In this document: positions 23,542 through 30,584 of the stretch, one piece after another | How the letters are laid out: the number at the start of each line of letters is the position of its first letter | How positions within the stretch are numbered: the first letter of the stretch is position 1 | Made by a program: the position numbers and the translations under genes | Source of the DNA: Bacteroidota bacterium | GTDB lineage: Bacteria; Bacteroidota; Bacteroidia; AKYH767-A; OLB10 | Assembly (NCBI GenBank): GCA_029547265.1 | Contig: JAKPPP010000072.1 | Coordinates: 1-38,671, forward strand | Reading direction: 5' to 3' | DNA length: 38,671 nt | The notes under the pieces: model-generated | What the model saw: the letters and a program-made list of their open reading frames with translations, nothing else | Told to the model about the DNA's origin: nothing | Databases searched by the model: none

Positions 23542-25968
23542 ATGAAAATTTTCCCGGAACATTCCCTGTTAATCGAGGAGTTTGAAAAAATTAAGTTGCT
23601 GGCAGAGGAGGAATGTGCCGGAACGCTTGGTCGTAAGCTGATGCAACAGGTACGTCCCGGTGATGATTTTGTGAGCACGGTGCATGAGTTGGAGCAGACG
23701 GAGGAGTTCCGAAAAATTCTTTCTAACGCCGAACCTTTTCCTACTGAGGCTTATCCCGATATTACTGCTGAGCTGAAATTGTTGGGTATCCGCAATTCGG
23801 TATTGACGCTAAGTCAGGTGTTGCTTATCTCGAAGATTGTCGCCAAGATGCGTCTCGTTTTTGATTTTTTCAAGGACCGCAGCACTCGTTTTCCTCTCTT
23901 GTTTTCCAAGTTGCAGGATATCACTTACGAGAAGGGAATCTTAGAGGCTATCGAACAAGTGATCGATGAAACAGGAGTCGTTCGCAGTAATGCTTCGCCT
24001 GAGTTGGCGCGTATTCGCAAGAACTTGGCTCGTAAACGTATTGAGGCCGATCAGTTATATGCTAGTGTTATTTCGAAATACCGTAAGAGTGGGTGGATAT
24101 CGGATGCAGAGGAAAGCTGGCGAAATGGTCGCCGAGTGATATCTATTGTTGCCGAGCAAAAGCGTTCAGCAAAGGGTATCATTCATGATATTTCTGCTAC
24201 GGGAAAAACTTGTTTTATTGAGCCGGAGGAAGCACTCGGGATTAATAGTTTGATAAATCAATTAGAAGCGGAAGAGCAAGAAGAGATTCGCAGGATTCTT
24301 CGTGAACTGACTGAGTTTTTGCGTCGCTTCCAACCGTTGATCAGTCATTATTTGCGCTGTATTTCAGAGTATGATGTTGTTGCGGCGAAAGGTCGTTTGG
24401 CGATGAAGCTCGATGCGCATTTGCCTTATATCGAGAATAAGCCAAAAATCGATTTGAAGGATGCTCGTCACCCTTTGTTATATTCGTTTAATAAGGCTGC
24501 AGGTAAAAAGACGATTCCTTTCGATCTGAAGTTGGATGCGGGGAATCGAATATTAGTTATCAGTGGACCAAATGCAGGAGGAAAGACAGTATGTATGAAA
24601 ACCGTAGGACTTTCTCAGATGATGTTGCAGTCGGGTTTTCTGGTGACATGCGATGGCAATAGCCGCTTCGGTTTTTTTAAGAAGATATTAGTAGATATCG
24701 GCGATTCTCAATCGCTGGAGTTTGAGTTGAGTACATACAGTTCTCGTTTGCGACACATGAAAGTGTTTTTGCAGCAATCGAATCCTGATACTTTATTCTT
24801 GATTGATGAATTCGGTACCGGTACTGATCCTTCGTTAGGAGGAGCGTTAGCCGAATCGATTTTGGAGGAGATGAATTACCGAAAAGCTTTCGGGATTATC
24901 ACCACTCACTATATGAATTTGAAAGTGTTGGCAGATCGTACGGATGGAATCATCAACGGATCGATGGCTTTCGATGCGCAGCGATTAGAACCCCAATTTA
25001 GGTTGGAAGTTGGTAAGCCCGGAAGTTCATATACGTTTGTTGTTGCTGAGCGCAGCGGATTACCTCCATCAGTAGTAAATCGCGCTCGTAAAAAAGTAAA
25101 GAAAAGTAGTCTGGTGCTCGAAGAGTTGCTCAACAAAATGGAGCACGAAAAAGGTGAAGTTGCGCGGTTGCTAGAGATCAATAAGGTGCAAGAAAAACGC
25201 TTGCAAGAACTCGTAAATAAGTATGAACGAAATGTTGCTACGCAAGAACAACGTCAAGAGATTGATGCCGAACGCGTGCGACAAAAAGAACTTCGATTAG
25301 CAAATCAGCTGGAAGAAAAGTTCAAGCGTTTTGTGAAAGATTGGAAGGAGTCGAAGAATAAAAAAGCTGTCCTTGAGAAATATAATTCTCAACTGAGCGA
25401 CAAAAAATCGAAGCTCACTGAGAAGGAAATGGTGAAGTTGGAGGAGCAGATTAAATACAATATGTTGAAGATCCGTAAAGGCTCGAAAGTGCATTTGCGA
25501 GATGGAAAAGTGGAGGGGATAGTTGAGTCGATAGAGGGTTCTAAAGTGGTGGTGGTGTTTGGTAATATAAAGACTACTGCCGATATTTCTCGTCTTATTT
25601 ATATTGATCCCGAAGCAAAGAAAAATGCAAAAGGGAAGGTGGAGGAGAAGCCTATTGTAGCGACTGACGTTAAGAAAATTGTTGCAGAAGCTTCTTCTAA
25701 ACAAGAGTCGAAATCTGTCGCGAAAAATAATCCGCCGGCAACTCATAAGCAAGAACCGAAGGATCAAAAGAAAGTTCACGAGCATAAGCAAACAGCGAAG
25801 AAACCGCATCCTCATCCTGTAAAGAAAGAGGAGAAAGGTCCCGTTGCTGCACCAAAAGCACCTCCAGGACAACAATCGCATCCGAAGAAATCTCCTGCAC
25901 AAGATTTACCTAAAACGGAAGCTCCTAAAGAAAATCGTTTCCCGCCTCGAAAAAAGGTAGGAGAATAA
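23542..25968 (+). CDS. mutS2: MutS2-like ATPase lacking a visible Smr domain
   Basis: An 808-residue protein of the MutS2 family. Residues ~1-300 are the helical lever/clamp region; the ATPase domain has Walker A GPNAGGKT (residues 342-349), the signature 'DSQSLEFELSTYSSRL', Walker B with Asp422-Glu423 (LIDEFGTGTDPS) and the 'TTHY' switch. A long coiled coil spans ~515-640. A small KOW-like domain follows (~645-690, 'IRKGSKVHLRDGKVEGIVES'). The usual C-terminal Smr endonuclease domain is absent: the last ~115 residues are a low-complexity tail rich in K, P, E, H and Q. MutS2 proteins suppress recombination or, in Bacillus, rescue collided ribosomes. First gene before an NTF2-like gene (18-base gap). 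Confidence 0.88.
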   Translation: MKIFPEHSLLIEEFEKIKLLAEEECAGTLGRKLMQQVRPGDDFVSTVHELEQTEEFRKILSNAEPFPTEAYPDITAELKLLGIRNSVLTLSQVLLISKIVAKMRLVFDFFKDRSTRFPLLFSKLQDITYEKGILEAIEQVIDETGVVRSNASPELARIRKNLARKRIEADQLYASVISKYRKSGWISDAEESWRNGRRVISIVAEQKRSAKGIIHDISATGKTCFIEPEEALGINSLINQLEAEEQEEIRRILRELTEFLRRFQPLISHYLRCISEYDVVAAKGRLAMKLDAHLPYIENKPKIDLKDARHPLLYSFNKAAGKKTIPFDLKLDAGNRILVISGPNAGGKTVCMKTVGLSQMMLQSGFLVTCDGNSRFGFFKKILVDIGDSQSLEFELSTYSSRLRHMKVFLQQSNPDTLFLIDEFGTGTDPSLGGALAESILEEMNYRKAFGIITTHYMNLKVLADRTDGIINGSMAFDAQRLEPQFRLEVGKPGSSYTFVVAERSGLPPSVVNRARKKVKKSSLVLEELLNKMEHEKGEVARLLEINKVQEKRLQELVNKYERNVATQEQRQEIDAERVRQKELRLANQLEEKFKRFVKDWKESKNKKAVLEKYNSQLSDKKSKLTEKEMVKLEEQIKYNMLKIRKGSKVHLRDGKVEGIVESIEGSKVVVVFGNIKTTADISRLIYIDPEAKKNAKGKVEEKPIVATDVKKIVAEASSKQESKSVAKNNPPATHKQEPKDQKKVHEHKQTAKKPHPHPVKKEEKGPVAAPKAPPGQQSHPKKSPAQDLPKTEAPKENRFPPRKKVGE

Positions 25969-25986
25969 TCTATAAAAATAATTACC

Positions 25987-26343
25987 ATGATGTCACCTGA
26001 AGAAATTGCCGATAAATGGCTACGTGCTTTCAACGATCATAATCTTGAAAATTTGTTGTCGTTATATCATCAAGATGCCGTTCATTTTAGTCCGAAGTTG
26101 AAAGTAAGAAGACCTGAATCCAACGGACTCATCAAAGGCAAACATGCATTACGCATTTGGTGGCAAGATGCTTTTGATCGCTTGCCTGAATTAGCATATT
26201 TACCTCAAACGATCACGGGAAATAAAGAGCGAGTATTCATGGAATATCTGCGTAGAGTTCCCGGCGAAGCGGATATGATGGTTGCTGAAGTTTTGGAGAT
26301 AGAAGAAGGGGTGATTGTGGCTTCGAGAGTTTATCATAGTTGA
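25987..26343 (+). CDS. NTF2/SnoaL-like protein
   Basis: A 118-residue protein with the cone-shaped NTF2-like fold pattern: N-terminal helices 'EEIADKWLRAFNDHNLENLL' then 'YHQDAVHFSP' and a series of strands ending 'GVIVASRVYHS'. The family includes ketosteroid isomerase-like enzymes, polyketide cyclases and many proteins with only a binding role; no catalytic residues can be assigned with confidence. It follows the MutS2 gene closely and is probably co-transcribed. Two ATG codons in tandem begin the frame, either of which may be used. Confidence 0.75.
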   Translation: MMSPEEIADKWLRAFNDHNLENLLSLYHQDAVHFSPKLKVRRPESNGLIKGKHALRIWWQDAFDRLPELAYLPQTITGNKERVFMEYLRRVPGEADMMVAEVLEIEEGVIVASRVYHS

Positions 26344-26372
26344 TTTTATAATTGATGAGCCGCTGAATTTAG

Positions 26373-26454
26373 GATACAGGATACAGGATACAGGATGTAG
26401 GATGCAATCATCAATCATCAATCATCAATCATCAAGCATCGAGCATCAATCATC
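26373..26454. repeat. Facing GAT-heptad tracts (GATACAG plus, GATGATT minus)
   Basis: Plus-oriented units GATACAG (three), GATGTAG and GATGCAA at 26373-26407 run directly into seven minus-oriented units at 26406-26454, which read on the minus strand GATGATT, GATGCTC, GATGCTT and four GATGATT. The head, 26371-26397, is identical over 27 bases to 4648-4674. The array ends against the terminator at 26455. Confidence 0.93.
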
Positions 26455-26489
26455 AAAAAAAAAGCCCCAACATTACATTGAGGCTTCAT
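26455..26489 (-). terminator. Intrinsic terminator after the transglycosylase gene
   Basis: On the minus strand a 9-bp stem with one U-G pair (AAGCCTCAA / TTGGGGCTT, 7-base loop) is followed by nine T. It lies 25 bases past the stop codon at 26515. Confidence 0.85.
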
Positions 26490-26514
26490 GGTTTTACTGT
26501 TTTTATTCAAGTTC

Positions 26515-27948
26515 TTAGCGAGATCGTCCGTTGTTGAGTTCGTTCGATTTAGCCATGTATTTTTGTGATAATCCCATTTCTCCTGTAGCACGATACACTT
26601 TCGATAATGTCTCTGCTGTTTGTGCTGATTCAGGGAAGCTTTCTAAGTTATATCGCAAGAGTTGAATTGCTTCGTCTGATTTTCTTTTCATCATTAATTC
26701 TCTTGCTAACAAAAGGTAATGATGATCAGTTTCAGGATAGATAATTCTTAAGTTTTCTTGAGTTAATGCTTGTCCTTTGATAGCTACTAATTCAGTACGT
26801 AAATCTTGCGTGCGATCTAAGAAATAAGCGAACGAAATAGTTCCGTCAACCATATCTCTTTCGTATTTTCTCAAGCAATTACGCAATGCTGTTTCATCAT
26901 CAATTCCTTTGATTTGGTTGCGTTGAATCTTTGCATAGTAACGATCACCTTGAACCAAGAAAACAGTATCTCCATCGGCACGAAGGATTTCTTCGAAATT
27001 CCACAATGCTGCCAACGCAATTTGAGAATAGTTTTGACTTTCATTTTGGAATCCCCCGGCAGAGGTATGCCATAAATCGCGGATCAGCTGTTGTCCGCCT
27101 TCCGTGGGACGAAGTTTATGCATCGCGCAAGCTAAGTTTCCGCCACCTGCATGATAAGCATGCATAACGAGCAATCGGAACCAAAGGTCAGTTTCTTTGT
27201 AAGGAATGTTCTGTTCTTCTAACAAAGACTTCACTTTTGGGATACAAATGGTGCTGATTAATCGAGAAGCACCGTAAGCAGCGCGTTTAAGGTCGGCGCG
27301 TTCGTCGACATAATTATTCACTTTCAAGCCATATTTCACCGCTACCGACTTCATCAACTGGAATGGTCCGTTAGCGCCTACATACGATTTAGTAGCTTGT
27401 TTCCCCGGACTCTCAATCAACAAAATTGTTTGAGCATACCAAGGATCTACATTATATTCTTTGAAATATTCCACTGCTTTCGCGATAACTGGTAAGCTCT
27501 TACGATGTTCATAGAACTCGCGTTTACCGTTAGTAACGAATAACTCATCGCTGCCATCGAGGCCGTTTTGGTTACGCAGTTGGTTCTTATAAACCGACTT
27601 TTCTGCTTCCGATTGGGTGCACCAATCGCGGTAGCAAGCAGTAGTTAACGGCGTTCTAGACTTAGCAACATTTACGATGCAAGAGTCGGGCGACAAACAC
27701 ATGATCTGCTTCCAGAAGCGAGGTTGAGCCAGTGAATCCCAGCGTTCGGTATACAAAGCTTGGTTATTCACAAACTGCATACGAACGGTCTCATCGGTTG
27801 AAACTACAACCTTGCGGACGAATAGAGGATCACTTGTTCTGGAAACAGGGGGCTGTTGTGCTTCTGCTTGTTGAATTCTGCCACATCCGGCGGTCATAGC
27901 CAATAAGGCGATAAGGACCGGATTTCTAAACTTCACTTTTTTGAGCAT
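26515..27948 (-). CDS. Lytic transglycosylase lipoprotein with C-terminal repeats
   Basis: A 477-residue protein with a lipobox at its N-terminus (LLAMTAGC, lipidated Cys22), so it should be membrane-anchored in the periplasm. Residues ~150-300 resemble the SLT lysozyme-like domain: catalytic Glu179 in LLIESPG, followed by 'GANGPFQLMKSVAVKYGL' and a later 'AYHAGGGNL' motif. Such enzymes cut the MurNAc-GlcNAc bond of peptidoglycan leaving 1,6-anhydro ends. The last ~70 residues look like TPR helices. It has its own terminator; a possible -7 box lies 84 bases upstream, implying a longer leader than its neighbours. Confidence 0.85.
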   Translation of the reverse strand: MLKKVKFRNPVLIALLAMTAGCGRIQQAEAQQPPVSRTSDPLFVRKVVVSTDETVRMQFVNNQALYTERWDSLAQPRFWKQIMCLSPDSCIVNVAKSRTPLTTACYRDWCTQSEAEKSVYKNQLRNQNGLDGSDELFVTNGKREFYEHRKSLPVIAKAVEYFKEYNVDPWYAQTILLIESPGKQATKSYVGANGPFQLMKSVAVKYGLKVNNYVDERADLKRAAYGASRLISTICIPKVKSLLEEQNIPYKETDLWFRLLVMHAYHAGGGNLACAMHKLRPTEGGQQLIRDLWHTSAGGFQNESQNYSQIALAALWNFEEILRADGDTVFLVQGDRYYAKIQRNQIKGIDDETALRNCLRKYERDMVDGTISFAYFLDRTQDLRTELVAIKGQALTQENLRIIYPETDHHYLLLARELMMKRKSDEAIQLLRYNLESFPESAQTAETLSKVYRATGEMGLSQKYMAKSNELNNGRSR

Positions 27949-28013
27949 GCTGCAGTATTTGGGCTTTCTAATATTAGTAACGAAATGCTAGGGCTTGTGA
28001 TTGTATAAATTTA

Positions 28014-28025
28014 CAAAAGCTTTTG
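28014..28025. promoter_or_regulatory. 12-base perfect palindrome between divergent genes
   Basis: CAAAAGCTTTTG is a perfect palindrome in the gap between the transglycosylase gene and the unknown gene at 28173. It sits just downstream of the minus-strand box at 28033-28040 and could be an operator; chance occurrence is possible. Confidence 0.3.
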
Positions 28026-28032
28026 CGGTTTT

Positions 28033-28040
28033 CAAATATA
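28033..28040 (-). promoter_or_regulatory. Possible -7 box TATATTTG (transglycosylase gene)
   Basis: TAnnTTTG match on the minus strand but 84 bases before the start codon, farther than for the other genes here. Confidence 0.35.
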
Positions 28041-28160
28041 TTTCCTTTAATCGGGCACTTTTGTAAGATAAATGGTATTTTTTCCACGTTAGATTGTTGG
28101 AAATCAAGAAAAATGAAGATTTAAGGAAGAAGCAAGATGAAGAATCTGCCCTCTATTTTC

Positions 28161-28168
28161 TAATTTTG
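28161..28168 (+). promoter_or_regulatory. -7 box TAATTTTG, four bases from the ATG
   Basis: TAnnTTTG match with CGGT between the box and the ATG at 28173; predicts a leaderless mRNA. Confidence 0.55.
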
Positions 28169-28172
28169 CGGT

Positions 28173-28643
28173 ATGGCGACTACACAATTCAAAGATTCGA
28201 TAGAGATTACAGTCAGTAAAGAGCTTAAACTGTTCATCCGATCGATGGCTGCATCCTACCGATTTATATTCCAACAAGACCGATTTGACTTTGTGAAGAG
28301 GGCTGATATGCTGGAATTAGTGGAATTAGATGAAGTAGCAAACCTGGCGGTGCGATTTGCCATCATTCCTGAAGACTCCAAGCTGATATTAACGCGTCGT
28401 GAATTATACCAAATGTACACGATGATGGAATTAGTTTGCCGCAGCTTCTTAACTGAGATTGGCGACGAGTACAAAGCCATTGCCATGCGCATGAACAAAG
28501 TAGACGAAGAAAAGTACAATGCCGTTCGAAATGTAGAATTAAAGATTGCGCAAACCCTAATTCAATCCATTAAACAAGATTTCGCTGCCGATCCCGATTT
28601 CGACGAGATAATTGAAAGGTTAGAGATTTTGGGCGGGGAGTAG
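28173..28643 (+). CDS. Conserved-looking helical protein of unknown function
   Basis: A 156-residue cytoplasmic protein that I do not recognise. It has no signal peptide, Cys or transmembrane segment. Predicted as mostly alpha-helical, with a short strand pair near the start (DSIEITVSKELKLFI) and an acidic C-terminus (FDEIIERLEILGGE). Several paired hydrophobic/charged helices between residues 40 and 135 suggest a dimer or a binding partner. It is a single gene with its own promoter box, facing the repeat-filled gap. Codon use and composition match its neighbours, so it is a real gene and not recently acquired. Confidence 0.75.
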   Translation: MATTQFKDSIEITVSKELKLFIRSMAASYRFIFQQDRFDFVKRADMLELVELDEVANLAVRFAIIPEDSKLILTRRELYQMYTMMELVCRSFLTEIGDEYKAIAMRMNKVDEEKYNAVRNVELKIAQTLIQSIKQDFAADPDFDEIIERLEILGGE

Positions 28644-28726
28644 ATTTTTTTTTTTGGAGGTCTATGCTGTTTTGTTATTGATTGCAAGAATTGTGTTTGT
28701 AAGATTATTGCCGAGGATTTTTTGGG

Positions 28727-28789
28727 TTCATAGTTAAAAGTTTGAGGTTCATAGTTCATAGTTCATAGTTCATAGTTCGGCAAAGCCGA
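28727..28789 (+). repeat. TTCATAG heptad tract ending in a hairpin
   Basis: Units TTCATAG, TTAAAAG, TTTGAGG, four TTCATAG and TTCGGCA follow without slippage from 28727 to 28782. The last unit begins a 5-bp hairpin at 28777-28789 (TCGGC / GCCGA, loop AAA). Confidence 0.9.
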
Positions 28790-28910
28790 CTTGACCCGAT
28801 GTGTTGAAGTTGACTCGTTCGTAGACACTAAATAGTTTCTTTGGGATGCATGAAATTTTGTTGCTCAATTGATAAGGTAGAAGAAGAAGAACTTTATCTT
28901 GTTTCGAGGT

Positions 28911-28975
28911 AAAATCCTTTTAAATCCTATGCCCAACGGGCATCCATTTAGCTCCGAAGGAGCGAATCAGTGTTC
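28911..28975 (+). repeat. Two-hairpin intergenic element, copy B
   Basis: Same head AAAATCCTTTTAAATCC (28911-28927) as copy A, then a 6-bp hairpin at 28929-28943 (ATGCCC / GGGCAT, loop AAC), a 5-bp hairpin at 28951-28963 (GCTCC / GGAGC, loop GAA) and the tail GAATCAGTGTTC. Confidence 0.75.
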
Positions 28976-29050
28976 AATTTTGATCTCAATAAATAAAGAA
29001 GGACAATCATAACAAATCATAAAAACCATAAAAATCTGCGGCCCATCAAA

Positions 29051-29424
29051 GATTTCGTTTCAATTGAAGAAACCAATGGGCTACCAAATTGCGAAGCAAT
29101 CGTTAGTGGTTCGTTATTAGATTTTGGTAAGGAGGAATTCTTGAGAAGAGTTAAAAGGATGCAAGATGCATGATACATGATTCAAGAAAATTTCGGTACT
29201 AGATTAATTGAAAAGTTTAAACGCAGCGATGCAGCGATTTTGCAGCGACCACAGCGAGGGTTTCTTTACCATTGATGAAACCAATGGGCAGCCAAAATTG
29301 CGAAGCAATTCTCTGCGCCCGCAAAAGGCATTCGTAGCATACCGCGCGACAAAACGTTTCTCTGCGCCCGCTGTGTTTAAAATGGATTTCGTTTCAATTG
29401 AAGAAACCAATGGGTTACCAAATT
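29051..29424 (+). repeat. Three copies of an ETNG-coding repeat
   Basis: Bases 29051-29090 and 29385-29424 match at 39 of 40 positions. A third, diverged copy (about 29262-29309) shares GAAACCAATGGG (29277-29288) and GCGAAGCAAT (29300-29309; compare 29091-29100). Each copy has a frame reading I-(E/D)-E-T-N-G-x-P. CTCTGCGCCCGC also occurs twice, at 29311-29322 and 29360-29371. Confidence 0.85.
29158..29185 (+). repeat. Short GAT-heptad tract
   Basis: Four units: GATGCAA, GATGCAT, GATACAT, GATTCAA, in plus orientation. Confidence 0.8.
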
Positions 29425-29454
29425 CAAAATCGAAAATTCAAAATTCAAAATCCA
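29420..29454 (+). repeat. AAATTCA heptad tract overlapping the end of gmhB
   Basis: Five units: AAATTCA, AAATCGA, AAATTCA, AAATTCA, AAATCCA. The gmhB stop codon (29438-29440 on the minus strand) and its last codons lie within the tract. Confidence 0.88.
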
Positions 29455-29974
29455 CTCCATTTAACGAATCAAAAATATAATCCATTAACGTTGTTTTTTG
29501 TCCGTTGTATTTTTGTTTTTCGTCAATGTAAACAGTTATCATTCCGGCGTTGCGTCCGAATTCCATGTCGGAGCTTGAGTTGCCGATGATCACCGATTTT
29601 TTTAAATCTATTTGAGGGAAATCGCTCTGCGCCTTAAAGGCCATTGTGGGATGTGGCTTGCGGTTGATGCTGCTTCGGTCTTCGTCGGGAGCAAAATAAA
29701 TAGCATCGATTTTTCCGCCTTTCGCTGCAATCGCTTCCAGCATTTTTTGATGAATGGCATTCAATGCTTCTTCTGTCATTATGCCGGCTCCAACTCCTCG
29801 TTGATTGGTAACGATAACTGTTAGTCCGAAAATTTTATTCAGTCGTGCAATGGCTTCAATAGCTCCTTCTTCAAATTCGAATTCATCCCATGTCTTGACA
29901 TAGTCGTTGCGCAATTCACGGTTGATGACACCGTCGCGGTCGAGGAATAAAGTCCAGGATTTATCGATTTTCAT
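29438..29974 (-). CDS. gmhB: HAD-IIIA phosphatase, GmhB-like
   Basis: A 178-residue HAD-superfamily phosphatase starting MKIDKSWTLFLDRDGVINRE. The nucleophile/acid pair is Asp12 and Asp14, with 'IVTNQRGVGAG' (motif II Thr) and 'RKPHPTM' plus 'IGNSSSDMEFGRNAGM' (motifs III and IV). This is the layout of heptose-1,7-bisphosphate 7-phosphatase, which makes heptose 1-phosphate for ADP-heptose. The zinc-binding loop of classical GmhB is missing: the region before RKP reads 'FAPDEDRSSIN' with no Cys or His. It overlaps gmhA by four bases (ATGA), strongly supporting the heptose pathway. A related histidinol-phosphate phosphatase is the alternative. Its last residues (DFEF) are encoded within a heptad repeat. 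Confidence 0.82.
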   Translation of the reverse strand: MKIDKSWTLFLDRDGVINRELRNDYVKTWDEFEFEEGAIEAIARLNKIFGLTVIVTNQRGVGAGIMTEEALNAIHQKMLEAIAAKGGKIDAIYFAPDEDRSSINRKPHPTMAFKAQSDFPQIDLKKSVIIGNSSSDMEFGRNAGMITVYIDEKQKYNGQKTTLMDYIFDSLNGVDFEF

Positions 29975-30549
29975 TTAGGGAAAATATTTTCTTCAATTAG
30001 CTGGCAAATAATATGTCCGATGAGAATATGTGACTCCTGAATTCTTGGTGTATCACCGCTCGGAACTCGCAACATAAAATCACAAACATCATTCATTTTT
30101 CCGCCCGATGCTCCTGTCATTCCCACGGTAATCATGCCTTGCGCTTTTGCTGCTTCCATGGCTTGCAAAATATTCTTCGAGTTTCCTGATGTCGTAATTC
30201 CTACCAATACATCGCCTTTTCTTCCGCAGGCTTTCACCATTCTGCTGTATACAACATCGTATGAATAATCGTTGGCTACCGCAGTCATGTATGAACTGTT
30301 TACATGCAATGCTTCAGAGTAGAGTGGTTCACGATCAGTGTAAAATCTTCCGCTTAATTCAGCAGAAATATGTTGTGCATCGGCAGCACTTCCTCCGTTA
30401 CCACAGAAGAGTACTTTTTTATCGTTGCGAAAAGCTTCTACGCATGCATCTGCTACTTGTTGAATGGTGGCGAGTAAAGTTTCGTCTTTTAAAACAAGTT
30501 GTTTGGTGTCTATTGATGCTTGAATAAGTGAACGGATATCAGTTGCCAT
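29971..30549 (-). CDS. gmhA: Sedoheptulose 7-phosphate isomerase (SIS domain)
   Basis: A 192-residue single SIS-domain protein, the normal GmhA length. It contains 'KKVLFCGNGGSAADAQHISAEL' (phosphosugar loop; short core CGNGGSAADAQH), 'VLVGITTSGNSKNILQAMEA' and 'ESHILIGHIICQLIE', all typical of GmhA. It converts sedoheptulose 7-phosphate to D-glycero-D-manno-heptose 7-phosphate, first step of ADP-heptose synthesis for lipopolysaccharide core or other surface glycans. It overlaps gmhB by four bases. The kinase/adenylyltransferase HldE and the epimerase HldD are not in the window. Its substrate is produced by the transketolase encoded in the same window. Confidence 0.9.
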   Translation of the reverse strand: MATDIRSLIQASIDTKQLVLKDETLLATIQQVADACVEAFRNDKKVLFCGNGGSAADAQHISAELSGRFYTDREPLYSEALHVNSSYMTAVANDYSYDVVYSRMVKACGRKGDVLVGITTSGNSKNILQAMEAAKAQGMITVGMTGASGGKMNDVCDFMLRVPSGDTPRIQESHILIGHIICQLIEENIFPK

Positions 30550-30584
30550 AGCTTATTTTATTTTCAGTTTAATTCTTTCAAGTT

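Larger units (their letters stand above)
28644..29437. other. 794-base gene-free stretch with repeats
   Basis: Convergent gap between the unknown gene and gmhB. It holds a TTCATAG heptad tract, hairpin element B, a GAT-heptad tract, three copies of an ETNG-coding repeat and an AAATTCA heptad tract, listed separately. Open frames in it (such as 29208-29480) are made of these repeats and are not called as genes. Confidence 0.75.

Noticed and set aside
25297..25902. 201-residue antisense open frame within mutS2
   Set aside because: Arg/Leu/Phe-rich translation is the mirror of the Lys/Glu-rich coiled coil and tail of mutS2; no domain or start signal.
26200..26421. 73-residue minus-strand open frame
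   Set aside because: Half lies opposite the NTF2-like gene and half is the translation of GATACAG heptads.
28652..28661. Terminator at a run of T after the unknown gene
   Set aside because: The T-run has no stem before it.
29208..29480. 90-residue open frame in the repeat-rich gap
   Set aside because: It is built from the ETNG repeats, the duplicated CTCTGCGCCCGC and the AAATTCA heptads, with no independent sign of coding.
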